Shown: one piece after another, positions 43,101-58,600 of the stretch | How positions within the stretch are numbered: position 1 is the stretch's first letter | How the letters are laid out: each line of letters opens with the position of its first letter | Assembly (NCBI GenBank): GCA_018376905.1 | Contig: JAHAAK010000010.1 | Location: forward strand, 9,612-73,611 | Origin: Collinsella sp. | Lineage (GTDB): Bacteria > Actinomycetota > Coriobacteriia > Coriobacteriales > Coriobacteriaceae | DNA length: 64,000 nt | Reading direction: 5' to 3' | Made by a program: the position numbers and the translations under genes | The notes under the pieces: model-generated | Told to the model about the DNA's origin: nothing | Seen by the model: the letters and a program-made list of their open reading frames with translations, nothing else | The model's database searches: none

Positions 43101-46100
43101 CGTGTTCCATGGTGTTTCAGGATGTGCGCCTAGTCGAGGATGCTTCTGCCCTGGATAACGTGCTGGTGTGCGCCGATGCACGCGTGGACGCCTCGAGCGC
43201 TGCGGCCCTGCTGCGCCTGCTGGTGCCGGGGGTCGATGTTCATGCTCGTGTGGCTGAGCTTTCGGGCGGGCAGCGCCGTCGCGTCGAGATCGCTCGAGCC
43301 CTGCTGTGTGGTGGCTGTGCCGTCATTCTGGATGAGCCCTTTACCGGTCTAGACATCGCTGCGCGCGACGCATGCACCGAGGTCGTGCTCGACTTGCTCG
43401 ACGGCCGTATGCTGTTGCTTGCCACGCACGATTCCGCTGACGCTCGGGCCCTCAATATCTCGGACATCATCACGCTCTAAAGACTTACTCAGCAACAAAT
43501 TGATCCGTTTTTTCTCCGTCCCCATGGGGTCGGGTATGGTATTCTATCTACGGGGTAATACTTAGGAATACCAAGTAATACCAACGCCGTAGAACAAACT
43601 CCAGATGCGGGCCAATCGGGTTGCCTTCACAGCCCGTCGCCCAGCCGCGTGGCCCGCATCCATCCGCACCACCGTCGTTTCAAGAAGGAAGCGCCATGGC
43701 AGAACACATGACCCCGGTTGTCGCGAAGGTTTTGCCCGAGGAAAAGGCGGCCTTCGCGGCGGCAACCCAGCTCGTGGGCACCACGCCGTCCAACGCCATC
43801 CGCATGTTCATCGCCGCTTTCAATCGCTGTGGCACCTTCCCGTTCGACATTTCGCCCAACGGGGCCTTTGGCGCTGCGCCCGATTCTCATCAACAATGAC
43901 TGTTCCAAACTGCCGGCACTTGGGGACGTTCTTTTTCTGCCGGCAGTTAAGGAACGTCCCTAAGTGCCGGGTTTTGAGGAGGTTGGCATGCTCAATGCGA
44001 TGGCGTGGGCGCTTGCCTGTTTTGGCGTTGTCGCTGCCGATATAGCCCTGAGCGTGGTTCTGTTTTCAGTTCTCGATGCCGTGTCGGTGCTGACGGGCTA
44101 TCCGATCGACAATCTCGATATCCAATGGTTCCAGGCTGCCGCTCAGACGGCGTCATTTTTGATGGCGCTGCTGTGGTGGCGTTATCTGTGGCCGCGTTCG
44201 TTTATGGCACGCCGGCAAAGCGAGCACCCGCTCGGCGGGGGAGCGCGTGGGGCGTGGAAACGCATCGCCTGCGTTATCGTGATTGGCCTTGCCCTGCAGG
44301 TGGTCGTTGGTTACGTGACCGACGCCGCGCTGTCGCTGTTGCCCGAGGCCGCGGCCGACTACAGCGAGCTTGTCGAGGAAACAGGCATGGGCGACACCAG
44401 CTATCTCGCCGTCCTGACTACGGTGCTCGGCGCCCCATTTTGTGAAGAGCTGCTGGTGCGCGGCATTATTTTTGAGTTTTCGCTCCGAGCGTTTAATCCG
44501 CAGTGCCGCCCACTTTGGAAGCGCCGGCGTCGTGCGAGCGCGCAGGACGGCGCCATGGTGCCCTGGGCGGCCCCAAGCACGTGGGGTATTGCCGCGGCGA
44601 TTGTGCTGCAGGCGGCAATCTTCGGTTTTATGCACATGAATTGGGTGCAGGGTTGCTACGCGGGTGCCGCCGGCCTCATCTTTGGTTGGGTGCTCGTGAC
44701 GACCGGAAAGCTCCGCTACACGATCCTGCTGCACTTTGCCTTTAATGCCGGGTCGTATCTCATGACGTTGCTCTGGTTTGTGAACACGCCGCTCGATGTG
44801 GCAATTACGGTCGCTATCGCCGGCGTCATCCTCGTTGAGGCAATGCGTTCGCTGCGCCACGCGTGTGGGGTGGATGCAGCGAACGCACCGCTGCCCTAGT
44901 TGCGGCGTCCGCCTCCGTTGGCGCCCTGACGCCCCTGGGCCGCGCGATTGCGACCGGCGGTGTTCTGTGCGCGCGACATGCCGCTGTGCCCCTTGCTACC
45001 CTTGGGCCCCTTGCCGGCGCCACCGTGCGGCTTGCCGCCCTTCTTGCCGGTTCCATGCCCGCCGTTGGCAGATGTCTCGCCCGGGCGCGGCGGCACGGGA
45101 CGAATCAGGCAATGCTTGGTGTAGCCAATCAGATCGCGGCGGCCGGCTTTTTCCAGCGCCTCGCGCACGAGCTTGTAGTTCTCGGGCTTGCGATACTGGA
45201 TGAGCGCACGTTGCATGGCCTTCTCGTGCGGGTCGCGCGCCACATAGATCGGCTCCATGGTGCGCGGATCCACGCCGGTGTAGTACATACAGGTCGACAT
45301 GGTGGACGGCGTGGGGTAGAAGTCCTGCACCTGCTCGGGCATGTAGCCCATGTCGCGCACGGCTTCGGCAAGGTCCACGGCTTCCTTCATGGTTGAGCCC
45401 GGGTGGCTCGATATCAGATACGGCACCACGTACTGCTTGAGTCCGTATTCGCGGTTCAGGCGTTCAAATTTACGGCAGAACGCGTCGTAGACGGCGCGGC
45501 TCGGCTTGCCCATCACGGACAGCACCGCGTCGCTCACATGCTCGGGCGCTACGCGCAGCTGGCCCGAAACGTGATGCTCCAGCAGCTCGCGCAAAAACTC
45601 GTCCGAGGCATCGGCCATGGTGTAGTCAAAACGGATGCCGCTGCGGACGAAGACCTTCTTGACGCCCGGCAGCTGGCGCAGGTCGCGCAGCAACTGCGTG
45701 TAGCCGCTCTCGTCGACCACCATGTTCTTGCATACGCTCGGCCACAGGCAGCGTTTGTTCTTGCACACGCCGTGCTTGAGCTGCTTGTCGCAGGCAGGGC
45801 GGCTAAAGTTTGCCGTCGGTCCGCCCACGTCGTTGATGTAGCCCTTAAACTCGGGATCGCGCGTGAGCAGCTCGGCCTCGCGCATGATCGAATCGTGGCT
45901 GCGCATCTGCAGCACGCGCCCCTGGTGGAAGGTGAGGGCGCAAAACGAGCACTCGCCAAAACAGCCACGGTTGGAGCTAATGGAAAACTTGATCTCGGCA
46001 AAGGCCGGCACGCCGCCTGCCGCGTCGTAGTCGGGATGCCAATCGCGTGCGTAGGGGAGCTCGGCCACCTCGTCCATCTCATCGGTGGTGAGCGTCGCCG

Positions 46101-49100
46101 ATGGCGGGTTCTGCACCACATAGACGCTGTTGGGGTAGGGCTCTACCAGGCGGTGTCCGGTGATGGGGTCCATATTCTGCTGCTGCACATTGAAGCTGCG
46201 TGCGTAGTTGAGCTTGTCGGCGGTAAGGTCGTCCCAGCTGGGCAGCAGGTCGTAGTCGTAGACCTCGTCGAGCGAACCCGTGCGGTAGACGGTGCCGTTG
46301 ATATAGGTGATCTGATCGACGGGCAGTCCCGCGTCGAGCGCGTCGGCGATCTCGACAATCGCGTGCTCGCCCATGCCGTAGATGAGGATGTCGGCGCCCG
46401 AGTCGAGCAGTACCGAGCGCTTGAGCTTGTCCTGCCAGTAGTCGTAGTGAGCCAGGCGGCGCAGGCTTGCCTCGATGCCGCCGATGATGATGGGAGCGTC
46501 CTTGAACGTCTGACGGATGAGGTTGCCGTAGACCGTGACGGCACGATTGGGGCGGTGCCCCTCCTCGCCACCGGGGGTATAGGCGTCGGTATGGCGACGG
46601 TGCTTGGTCACCGAATAGTGGTTGACCATGGAGTCCATGTTGCCGGCGCTGACCAAAAAGCCCAGGCGCGGCTCACCGAGCACCGTGATGCTGGCGGGGT
46701 CGGTCCAGTCGGGCTGGCAGATGATGCCCACTTTGTAGCCGTGCGCGTCGAGGACGCGGCTGATGATGGCCATACCAAAGCTGGGGTGGTCCACGTAGGC
46801 GTCGCCGCAGATGTAGACAAAGTCGCACTGGTCCCAGCCGCGCGCATCCATGTCGGCGCGGCTGACGGGGAGGAACTTATCGCGGCCCGGGCGCCAGGGA
46901 CGGGTGGGCGTCGCTTGGGAATGCTTGGTGCGGGCGACCGTGGCCTGCGCCTTACCGCTGCGCTTTTGCTGCTGGCCCTGTTTGCCCTGCTGACTGCGCT
47001 GGTTGTTCTGAGCGTGCTGAGGCTTTTTTGCCACGATCCCTCCCGGTGTTTGTATGCTGCACGTAATTGTAACCAGTCTTTTTGGGACGGGGCTAAAAAG
47101 ACTGGTGGAGTACATGAGCTGGCGGATTGGCGCGTCGATGTGGGTGTCGTTTGTTTCCAGACTGTGTATCTGCGCGTTGGAGAACCCGTCTCGCGCGCAC
47201 GCCATGTTGTCAATGGGTTACAGTATGAACGGCGGCTATGTTTCCGCCAACGCACGAGAGAGTCGTCAACAAGGAGGATGCACGACGATGCAGCGTGCCA
47301 AACAGATATCGGAGTCTATTGAGCTGGGCATCATCTTGGCGCTTGCCGGTGGCTTTATGGATGTGTATTCGTACATTGGGCGCGATCATGTTTTCGCCAA
47401 CGCGCAGACGGGCAACATCCTGCTCGTGGGTGTAAGCATCTCGGAGGGCAACTGGCAGCTGGCGGGACGCTATTTCTTCCCCGTGGTGTCGTTTGCCGTG
47501 GGCATTATGCTTGCCGACCTGGTACACGAACGGTTTGGCAGCGTGATTCACTGGCGCCAAGTGACGGTGTTCTTTGAAGCCGTCATCTTGCTGGGCGTGA
47601 GCTTTATCCCGGGCGGCAATTTCAACCTGCTCGCCAACTGCCTCACCTCGTTTGCCTGCGGCATGCAGGTCGAGAGCTTCCGCAAGATCCACGGTCACGG
47701 CATCGCTACGACCATGTGCATCGGCAACTTGCGCAACGCGCTGCAAAACGTGGACGATTACATCATCACCCACAGGCGCGGCTTTTTGGAAAACGGCCTG
47801 CTGTACTTTGGCGTGATCTTTACCTTTGTGTTTGGTGCCGTGTTGGGCAACTGGTGTATTGAGCGCATGGGCCTGCACGCCATCGTCGTGGCGAGCTTGC
47901 TGCTGTTTGTCGCGTTTGCCATCATGTTCATCGACCGCGAGCGCGACTTGCGCTTACGCTGGAAGGTTGCGGCCGAGGCTTGGAAAGAGGGCTGTCGAAA
48001 GTAACCGAATGCGGCAAAGGGGCTGTCCCTTTGCCGCAATATTTTTCATCGTCTGTTGAAACGCTTTAAATAGTTTGACGTTCTCACGCGTTTTTTGTTT
48101 CAAAAGCGTTAGGATGGAACTTATAGCGCGGGGCGTAATAGGTGCCCCGCACACGATGGGAGGCTATCAATGGCTAATCGTTTCGTTCTCAATACCATTT
48201 CTTATCATGGTTCCGGCGCCATCAAGGAGATCCCCGGCGAGCTCCAGCGTCGTGGCTACAAGAAGATCTTCGTCTGCTCCGACCCCGATCTGGTCAAGTT
48301 TGGCGTTACCGCTAAGGTGACCGACGAGCTCGACGCCGCCGGCATCGCTTGGAGCCTCTACTCCGAGATCAAGCCCAACCCCACTATCCAGAACGTCAAG
48401 GACGGCGTCGAGGCCTTCAAGGCCGCCGAGGCTGACGCTATCGTGACTATCGGTGGTGGCTCCTCCATGGATACCGCCAAGGCTATCGGCATCATCATCA
48501 ACAACCCCGAGTTCGCCGATGTCCGCAGCCTCGAGGGCGTTGCTCCCACTAAGAACCACGCCGTGTTCACCATCGCCGTGCCGACGACCGCCGGTACCGC
48601 TGCTGAGGTGACCATCAACTACGTCATCACCGACCCCAAGAAGGTCCGCAAGTTCGTGTGCGTCGACACCAACGACGCCCCCGAGGTCGCCGTCGTCGAC
48701 CCCGATATGATGGCTTCCATGCCCGCCGGCCTGACCGCCTCTACTGGCATGGACGCTCTGACCCATGCCATCGAGGGCTACACCACCAAGGGCGCTTGGG
48801 AGCTCTCCGACATGTTCCACTTTGAGGCTATTAAGCTGATCAGCGAGAACCTGCGCGACTCTGTCGCCGAGGCCAAGTCCGGTCAGCCCGGCTCCGGCCG
48901 CGAGGGTATGGCTCTTGGCCAGTATGTCGCCGGCATGGGCTTCTCCAACGTCGGCCTGGGCATCGACCACGCCATGGCTCACACCCTGTCCGCTCACTAC
49001 GACACCCCGCACGGCGTCGCCTGCGCCATGCTGCTGCCGATCGCCATGGAGTTCAACAAGCCGGTTTGCGCCGAGCGCCTGGCCAAGGTTGCCGTTGCCA

Positions 49101-52100
49101 TGGGCGTTGACACCACGGGTATGAGCACCGACGAGGCCGCCGATGCTGCCATCGCCGCCGTCAAGCAGCTCTCCGCCGACGTGAACATCCCGCACGTCTG
49201 CGAGGCCATGAAGGCTGACGAGATCGAGATTCTGGCCAAGGACGCCATGGCCGACGCCTGCTTCCCGGGCAACCCGCGCGAGGCAACGCTCGACGACGTC
49301 ATCGAGCTCTTCAAGAAGATCTGCCCGGCTGCCTAGCCCAGTTTGGTGGTCCTTCGCCCGTAGGTGTATGGTCTTTTGACGTGCCGCTGGCCCCGCCGTG
49401 CTACGCACGGCGGGGCTTTTTGTGCTGCGTCGATGCCCTGAGACGGACAAAACCAAGGCGTACTGCCCGCTGCGGATAGGTGGTGCACTTCCCAGCGTGC
49501 ATTTTTGGGAGTATTCAGCAAGCTCTTAAAAATGCATAACGTTTTGAATGGCCCGTAGTGGCCCGCAGGCGCCCATCGACAGCCATTGTGGGCGGGCTAT
49601 CGATGAGTGGAGGGGGTTGTTACTGAGTTTTTGCTTTGCGACGACCTGCAACACTGCTGTAACCACGTCGTTTTGTCGTTCGTGATGGGGCCGTTGGGGC
49701 CCACGGTGCTGAATACTCCGTTTTTTGCACGGCCCAAGGTGGGGTACCCTGAGACGAAGCAAAAAGACTCCTCATTTCTATGCAGATACCGATAGGATTT
49801 ATGCAAGATTGGGATTGTAAGCCGTGCGCGTGCGCAAAATCGGCGCGAGGACGTCTGGAGGTGGCTCGGCTCCCAGAGCCTTGCGCGTGCAGAACGGTTA
49901 AAATCGGGACTCGGTCTTAGTTTTGCTTGGAAGGATGCACATGGCTTCTGTAATCGATGCTTCTCTAGAGGAGACGCTCTCCTATATCGCGGGACAGCTT
50001 AAGACACTGACTTCTATTGCTTCGCCGACGGGCTATACCCGTGCGGCGACTGATTATCTGATGGAGACCCTGCGCGATATGGGGTTTGGGCCTGAGCGTT
50101 CCAATAAGGGTAACGTGCTCGTTGAGCTTGGTGGCGAGGGTGAGCCGCTCGTACTGGCGAGCCATGTCGATACCCTGGGCGCCATGGTGCGTTCCGTTAA
50201 GGACAATGGTCGCCTGCGCCCCACGACGCTCGGCGGGCATCAGTGGTCTACGGCCGATGGCGAGAACTGCACCGTCTACACGCGCGACGGCAATGTCTAC
50301 ACGGGCGTGGTCCTCAATACCGAGCCTTCGGCGCATGTGGCCGACGAGCCGGTCAAGACCATCGAGAAGAACATGGAAATCCTGCTCGATGAGAATGTCG
50401 ACAGCAAGGACGATGTGCTTGAGCTGGGCATTCAGACCGGCGACATCATCGCTATGGATCCGCGTACCACGGTGACGGAGAGCGGCTACATCAAGAGCCG
50501 CTTCCTGGATGACAAGCTGTCGGCGTCGATTCTGCTGGGTCTGGCCCGCGCTGTTGCTGACGGCGAGGTGTCGCTTTCGCGCAAGGTGTCGCTGCTCTTT
50601 ACCGTGTACGAGGAGGTCGGCCACGGCGGTGCTTTCGTGCCGGCCGACACGCGCGAGATGATCAGCGTTGACATGGGCTGCGTGGGCGACGACCTGGGCT
50701 GCACCGAGCGCATGGTGTCGATTTGCGCCAAGGATTCGGGCGGTCCGTACAACTACGACCTGGTAACCACGCTGTCCAACATCGCGCGCGAGCTGGAGCT
50801 CGATTACGCCATCGATGTGTATCCGCACTACGGCTCGGACGTTGAGGCCACGCTCTCGGCCGGCTACGACATCCGTCACGGCCTGATCGGCCCCGGCGTG
50901 TACGCGAGCCACAACTACGAGCGCAGCCACATCGACGGCGTGCGCAATACCTACGAGCTGGTCCGCGCCTACGTACAACGCTAGCGATGCAGCGGCCTCG
51001 GCTGATACGGCAGTACCGACCGAGGCCGTCCTCTCTAAGTTGCGGTGAAATAGGGACTGTTTGGCGGTTTTAAACGCTTAAACAGTCCCTATTTCACCGC
51101 AATTTATGAAGGGGATGGGGCTACTTAAGTGCGCCGGTCACCGTGCCGCCGCCGAGGACGATGTCGCCGCGGTAGACTACAACGGCTTGGCCGGGGGCGA
51201 TGGCGCGCTGCGGGTCGTCAAAAGTTAGCAGCATTTGCCCGTCTTCGCCGCGCGCAAGGGTCGCTGCCTGGTCTTTCTGACGATAGCGGTACTTGGCACC
51301 TACGCGAATGCCACCGGACGTGAGCTCTGCCTTCATGCGGTCGGCAGGGGCACTCCAGATCCAGTCGTTGGCCGTGAGCGCTGTGGCCGTTAGGTCCTCG
51401 GCCTCGCCCAGATGCACGGTGCTGCTGTCGGCGTCGACGCCCGTTACGTACACGGGATGCGCCATCGCGACGCCCAGGCCCTTGCGCTGACCGATGGTGT
51501 AGCGCAGCGCACCGTTGTGGCGCCCGACCACGCTGCCGTCGCGCCACACAATGTCGCCCGGTGCAGCGGGATGTCCGCAGCGGCGCTCGATATAGCCCGC
51601 GTAGTCACCGTCTGGAATAAAGCAGATGTCCTCGCTTTCGGCCTTCTTGGCGTTGGTAAAGCCCTGCTCGGCGGCAATGCGGCGCACGTCGCGCTCTTTG
51701 TCCAGCCCAGCCAGCGGAAAGATCGTGTGCGCCAGGCGTTCCTGCGTAAGCGAATACAAAAAGTAACTCTGGTCCTTTTTGGGGTCCTCGCCGCGGTACA
51801 GCTGCCAGGTTCCGTCGGACGCCTGGCTCGTTTTGGCGTAGTGGCCCGTGGCGATGTAGTCGCAGCCCATATCCAGCGCCGCATCCAGCAATGCGCCAAA
51901 CTTAATGTGGCGGTTGCAGATGATGCATGGGTTGGGCGTCAGCCCCTCCTGATAGGCGGTCACGAAGCGCTCGATAACGTTGCGGTCGAAGGCCTGCTGC
52001 AGGTCGAGCACATGGTGGGGCATCCCCAGGCACTCGGCGACAGCCTTTGCATCGGCGATGTCGCGGTCGACCTTACTCATGCCCGTGACGGGATCGGGCG

Positions 52101-52646
52101 CGGGGCAGGTGAGGCGCATGGTGGCGCCGACGCATTCGTAGCCCTGGCTTTTGAGCAGGTACGCGGTCACGCTGGAATCGACGCCGCCGCTCATGGCGAC
52201 GAGCACGCGCTTGTTGTGCATGGGGAGGTTCTCCTTGGTGGCATGTGGCCAAAAAAGAAAAGCGGCGCGGGAGGCTGGTTCCGCGCCGCAGACATTGTAG
52301 CAAGTTCGGACGTCTCGTGGGACACCCTGATTGGATGGGCTCAGGCTGCCGGGAGAGAGGAGACCGGCTCGTCCGCGGGCTCAACCTATGGGCGACAGGC
52401 CCTTAGTCCTGGAACAGTGCCGTGGACAGGTAACGCTCGCCGGTGTCGGCAAGCAGGGCCACGATGGTCTTCCCCTCGTTCTCGGGGCGCTTGGCCAGCT
52501 GCAGTGCGGCCCACACGGCGGCACCGGACGAAATGCCCACGAGCACGCCCTCCTTGTGGCCCACGGCACGGCCGGTGGCAAAGGCGTCGTCGTTCTCGAC
52601 GGGGATGATCTCGTCATAGACCTGGGTGTCGAGGACGTCGGGCACA

Positions 52647-52681
<35 letters not shown>

Positions 52682-55600
52682 GGCCTGGCCCTTGGAGAGC
52701 ACCGGGGAGGTGGCGGGCTCGACGGCGACGACCTTAATCTCGGGGTTCTGCTCCTTGAGGAACTCGCCCACGCCGGTCACGGTGCCGCCGGTTCCAACGC
52801 CGGCGACGAAGATGTCGACCTCGCCGTCGGTGTCATCCCAGATCTCGGGGCCGGTCGTGGCCTTGTGGATGGCGGGGTTGGCGGGGTTCACAAACTGGCC
52901 GGCGATAATGCTGTTGGGGGTCTCCTTCTGCAGCTCCTCGGCCTTGGCGATGGCGCCCTTCATGCCCTTGGAGCCGTCGGTGAGCACGAGCTGTGCGCCG
53001 TATGCCTGCATAAGCTTGCGGCGCTCGACGGACATGGTCTCGGGCATGGTGATGATCACCTTGTAGCCGCGGGCAGCCGCCACCGAGGCGATGCCGACGC
53101 CGGTGTTGCCGCTCGTGGGCTCGATGATGGTATAGTCGCCGCCGCGCACGAGCTTGCCGGCCTTCTCGGCCTCGTCGATCATGTTCTTGGCGACGCGGTC
53201 TTTGACGGATCCGGCGGGGTTGAAGTATTCCAGCTTGACGAGCACGCGGGCCTTGAGGTCCTCATCGGCCTCAAAGTGAGTGAGCTCCAGAAGCGGAGTG
53301 TGGCCGATAAGCTGATCGATGGACGTGTAAACATTGCTCATGGTGAACCTCCAAAGTGTTCAAATGACTGGATACCGTGTGGTTTTACGGTGTGTATAGC
53401 AGCGAAACCCACAAACCTTATGGGTTGTTCGTTTTGCTGTTGGCAAGCATAGTAGACAGTAAAGCCTAGTAACGCAATAGGAAATAGAAGATTATTACGA
53501 GTCGATTAACCATCTTGACCGGAACGGGTATTTCCAAACCCATTTTTTCGGCTAGAATTTCAACGGACTAAAAGACCGAAAGGCAGCACTATATATGTTG
53601 GTTTCTACTAAGGGCAGGTACGCCCTGCGCGTTATGGTTGACCTGGCCGAGCACCAGGCGGCCGGTCGCATCCCGCTCAAAGAGATTGCGGCGCGACAGG
53701 GGATTTCCGAGAAATATCTCGAGAACATCTTGGCTACGCTCGTGCGCGCCAACATGCTTTCGGGCATGCGTGGCAAGGGCGGCGGCTATGTGCTCACGCG
53801 CCCGCCCGAGCAGTACACGGTGGGCGAGATCCTGCGCCTGACCGAGGGTAGCCTAGCGCCGGTCGCCTGCCTGGATGGCGACTGCAAGGGTTGCTCGCGA
53901 TCTGATGAGTGCCCCACGCTCGACGTGTGGAAGAACCTGGACAAGCTCATCAACGATTACCTCGACGGCGTAACGCTCGATACGCTCGTCGCCCCCAGCG
54001 AAGGCTTCGACTACGTCATCTAGCCCACACCTGCCATTTGGGGACGGGGTAGAAATGGTAGATTTTCTTGCCCTCTGAGACTTGACAAATAAGAAGGCCG
54101 CCCATTTTTGCGATGGGCGGCCTTCGTTTTGGGCTGTTGAGACAGACACGGTCGGAATGGCCGTTCTAGTCCTCGGCAATACCATCGAGGATGCTGCGCA
54201 TGATGGACACTAGGATGCTGCCCATAAAGGCCGAGCCAAAGCCGGCGATGGAGATGCCGACGCCCAACAGGTTGACCGACAGGTAGCTGGCGAGCTCCAG
54301 CATAAAGCTGTTGAGCACGAGCTGGAAAATGCCGAGCGTAATGATCGTGAGCGGCAGCGAGATGACCGTGAGGAACGGTTTGACGAACGAATCGACGATG
54401 TTGAGGAACAGTCCCACAAAGGCAAAGCAGACCCAGGCCTCGGCAAAGCCGAAGGGTTGGATACCGGGGACGAGGAACGTGGCGATCGCGATGGCGATCG
54501 AGGTGAAGAGCCAGTTAAGCATAAAGCGCATGGCGTGAATCCTTTCTTGCGCCGGGGTTGCTGGCGTCGCGTGAAGCGGCTTGCGGCGGCGACTTGGATG
54601 GTTGCGCGGGCGCGCCGCGGTGTTTGGGCGCCCATTGTCTCAAATATTCGTGGAGCTTACGTGCGCATTCGGTTTCTAAACGGCGTTCGTCCTGAAAAAC
54701 GTGCCGCTGACAGAGAGTCTTGTCACTTTAGTTTGGTGGTGTGCTACACTGCTACGGGCAAATGGCCCATGCATAGTTTTATTGCATATTTACGGGCGAA
54801 CGATGCCCGATGTCAGTATCAACTTCGATGCCTTTTGGCGGGTTTGGCGGTGATCGATGAATATCGAGAACATGTTTGACAAGCCTGATGTCAAGCAGCT
54901 GGTCCACGCATTTAGTCTTTTGGACGACGAGAACGATATCCAGGCGTTTTTAACCGATATCTGCACGCCGCGCGAGATCTGCGATTTTTCTCAGCGCCTG
55001 CAGGTTGCGCGCTATCTGGATGAGGGCGAGCCCTATGTTGAGGTTCAGGCCCGCACCGGCGCTTCGTCCACCACGGTGAGCCGCGTGTCCAAGGCGCTCA
55101 ACGGCGAGTACGGTGGCTATCGCAAGATCCTCATCAAACTGGAGGATGGCGAGTAGGCCGGCGGCAAAAACGAATTGCGCAGAACCGTCCCTTCGGGGGC
55201 GGTTTTTTGATCCCTTGGGGACGGAGGAAAACGGATTACTGGGTTAGACTAGCCCCCTCCGTGATCCGTTTTCCTCCGTCCCCAAGGGATCAAATCTGTT
55301 GGCGTGGGGCAAATCTGTCCGCGTGGGCGGGTAGGATGGATGCATTGATTATTGCGAACGGTTTGAGTGGAGGACCATGCCTGTTCGAATCTATACCACC
55401 AATACCGGTACGGACTTGAGCGATGCCGAGGCGGCGTTGCTCGCCGACCTGGTTGCCCGCCACGGGCGTGCCGTTTTGCTGGCGCCCTCGTTTGCCGAGC
55501 TCGACGTGTGCCGTCACGATGCTGCGGTTGCTGGTGCCTCGCTGGGCGTTGACTACAAAACCCCCGCGTCGTGGCTTCGTTCACTGTGGGAGCTTATGGG

Positions 55601-58600
55601 CGATGGCCGTAGCTTCGTCGACAACATGCAGCGCCAGATGCTGTTCTCGGACATGATCGCCCGTCGCGACGATGCCGACCTGCAGCCGCTTTCGCGCAGT
55701 CAGGGCACGGTACGCATGCTCGCGCGCATGGCCCGCGATGTGCTGCCGGGCGTAGCGGGGACGGGTGCCGAGCGCTGCTGCGGCGACGTTTGCCAGCCCG
55801 ATCCCAAGAGCGACGTCGAGGCTCGCGTGTTTGAGCTGTTGAGTGCCTATGCGAGCGGCTTGGACCGTCGAGACATGATCGAGCCCTGCGAGGCGGCTGA
55901 CCTTATGGCCGAGGTGCTGGCCGACAACCTTCCGGCGTGCGCCCGCGCGGTATGTGTGCGCGGTATCACATCGTTTACGCACGGCCTGCTCGAGCTGCTG
56001 TCGGCCGTGGCGAACAATGGGGGAGAGGTCGTTGTGCTGCTTGCCCGCGAGCAGGCGGCAATGCGCGAGGAACTTGCTGCCGCCTTTGATGCCCGCGGTG
56101 TGCTGTTTGAGGCCGCGCCGCTGGGGGAGGGTGCCGCCGCGCCCCAGACTGCCTCCGAGTCCGCCGCTCAGCCTACCTTTGTAGAGGTTGCCGGCCCTCA
56201 CGCCCGCGCCCACGCCTATGTGGATGCAATCGATAGGTTGGTAAAAACGTGTGAGGACGCCGCGGTCGACGGCGGTGTCACGGCGTCCGCGGACCCCGTG
56301 CGTGTGCTCATGGTGTCTGCCCGGGCGCCCCAGCTGTTTGGTGAACTCGCTGCCCGTTTGGCGGCACGTCATATTGCGGCCGAGACAACCGAGTTCACGG
56401 CGTTTTCCCAATCCATCGCGGGCAGGCAGTTCACGGCGCTCGCCAATCTGATCGAGCGCATGAAGGCCGCCGACGAGGGCACCGCCTCCAAGACCGAGTG
56501 GTGGCCCGCGCCGGAGCTTACTGACTGGATTTACAGTCCGCTTTCGGGTGCCGATGCCGCTAGCGCGCGCACCTTCGACAAGAACATACGCCTGTCGCGC
56601 GGCAAGACAACCACGGCCGTCAAGAGCCTGCTGCAGAGCGTGCAGGGCCAGGTCAGGGGCACGCGCAAGGCTGCCAGTGGTGATAACTGGTTTAAGAACG
56701 TGCCGTGCGTGGTCTCGGACGTGTTCCAAGCGCTGTGGCGCGACAAACCCGTGACGGCGCTCAAGGCAATGCTCGCCGTCGCCGAGGCGTTGCCCGATCG
56801 CGCCCTTGGAGGCCTTGACGGTCAGGCCCGTCGCCAGGCGGAGACCGCCCTGCTGCGACATGCCATCGACATCCTTATGAACGACGCCCGCGTGCTCGAC
56901 GTGTCGCAGGCGGCGACCGTGCCCGTGCTCGATGGTGTCCGCACCAAGGTGGACAAGCGCAGCACCGCATACGATTACGAGACCTACGAGGTCGACCGCG
57001 CGCCGCGCGCCCAGGTGCGCTTTGCGCCGCTTGCCGATGCGGCAGCCCTGCGCCCCGCCAGCTACGATGCCGTGCTGTTTGCCGACGTCGACCTGGACAG
57101 TTATCCGCTCTCGCATGAGGAGGGCCCGCTGGCCACGCTGACGGCCGAGTTGGATCGCAGCGGTGCGACGCTTGAGCCCGCGGCCCTGCTGCGCGTGCGC
57201 TTTGGCCGCGCGATGCAGGCCGCGCGCGGTCCGGTTGCGCTTGCCCGCGTGACGCACGATCGCCAGGCGCGCGAGTGCTACCCGGCGGCCGTGTGGACCG
57301 AGCTGCGAGCGCACGACGAGGCCACTGGCGCCGCCAAGGTTGCGTGCGTGGGCGAGGGCGGTATCGTTGCCGATTTTGATCCAGCGGCCGGTGAGGGCAT
57401 CGAGTGCAAGCGCGTCTCGTGCGAGGCTCCTCAGCATTTGAGTGAGGCGGCTGTGCCGTACCTGGTCCTGCGTCGCCGCGATGGCGAGGGCGAGAACGCA
57501 CCGCTCGTGCCGCGTCTGACGTCCGCCTCGCAGATCGAGGCGTATTCGACGTGCCCGCTGTGCTGGTTCGTGTCGTATCGCGTGAAGCCCCAGTCCATCG
57601 ACGCGGGCTTTGGAAATATGGAGAAGGGCAACTTTGTCCACGACGTGCTGGAGCGTCTGCATGCCCGTCTGCCCCAGGAGGGCATGGAGCGCGTGACGCC
57701 CGAGAATCTGCCGCGCGCTCAGGAGCTGCTGCGCGAGGTCTTTGACGAGACCTTGGCCGAGCATGCCTCCAAGCGCGGCAACGAGGGTCCGCTCGTGCCG
57801 CTTTCTGCGGTGGAGGAGCGCCAGGTGGCCGAGATCTTGCCGCAGTTGGAGGGCGTGCTAGCCTACGAGTCCGAGGCACTTGCCCCCTTTGCCCCGCGCT
57901 ATCTGGAGTTCGCCTTCAACGAGCTCAAGGTCGAGTATGCCGGTTGGCCGCTTGGCGGTCGCATCGACCGCGTGGACGTGGACGCCGAGAATCGTGCCGT
58001 GGTGATCGACTACAAGCATCGCACGGGCGTTGAGGAGTTTAAGCTCGCCGACCCTACGGTGCGCGACGAGGAATCGGGCACGGCGCCCATCGACGATCCG
58101 CGCTGGTTGCCGCCACATACCCAAACGCTCATCTACGCCCAGGCCATGCGTCGGGCGCTGGATCTGGATACCCGTGCGGCGCTCTATTTTTCGACCAAGG
58201 GCGGCAAACCGGCGCTGCGAGGCGCCGCGAGCGCCGAGCTGCTCGAGGAGGAACGCGGCGACGGTCGCATCCCGGGCCTTAAGAAAGGTTTCCCCGGCGA
58301 GGGTGGCAGCATGGACTTCGATGCCCTGCTCGATCGCGTGGAGGCCGGCATCGCCGAGCGCCTGCGCGAGCTCGAGGCAGGCAACGTTGCCGCCGTCGAC
58401 CCGACGTCGGCTCAGGCCGCGCATGCGCGCTGCTCGTATAACCACGAAGGAACGTTTGTAAGGAGGGATGTGTAGACCATGGATCTTTCGACTTTGATGC
58501 CGCAACAGCTGCAGATTGTCAAAACGCTCGACCGTCCGCTGTTTGTCTCGGCGGGCGCCGGTTCGGGCAAGACCTTTACCCTCACGCGCCGCATCGTCTA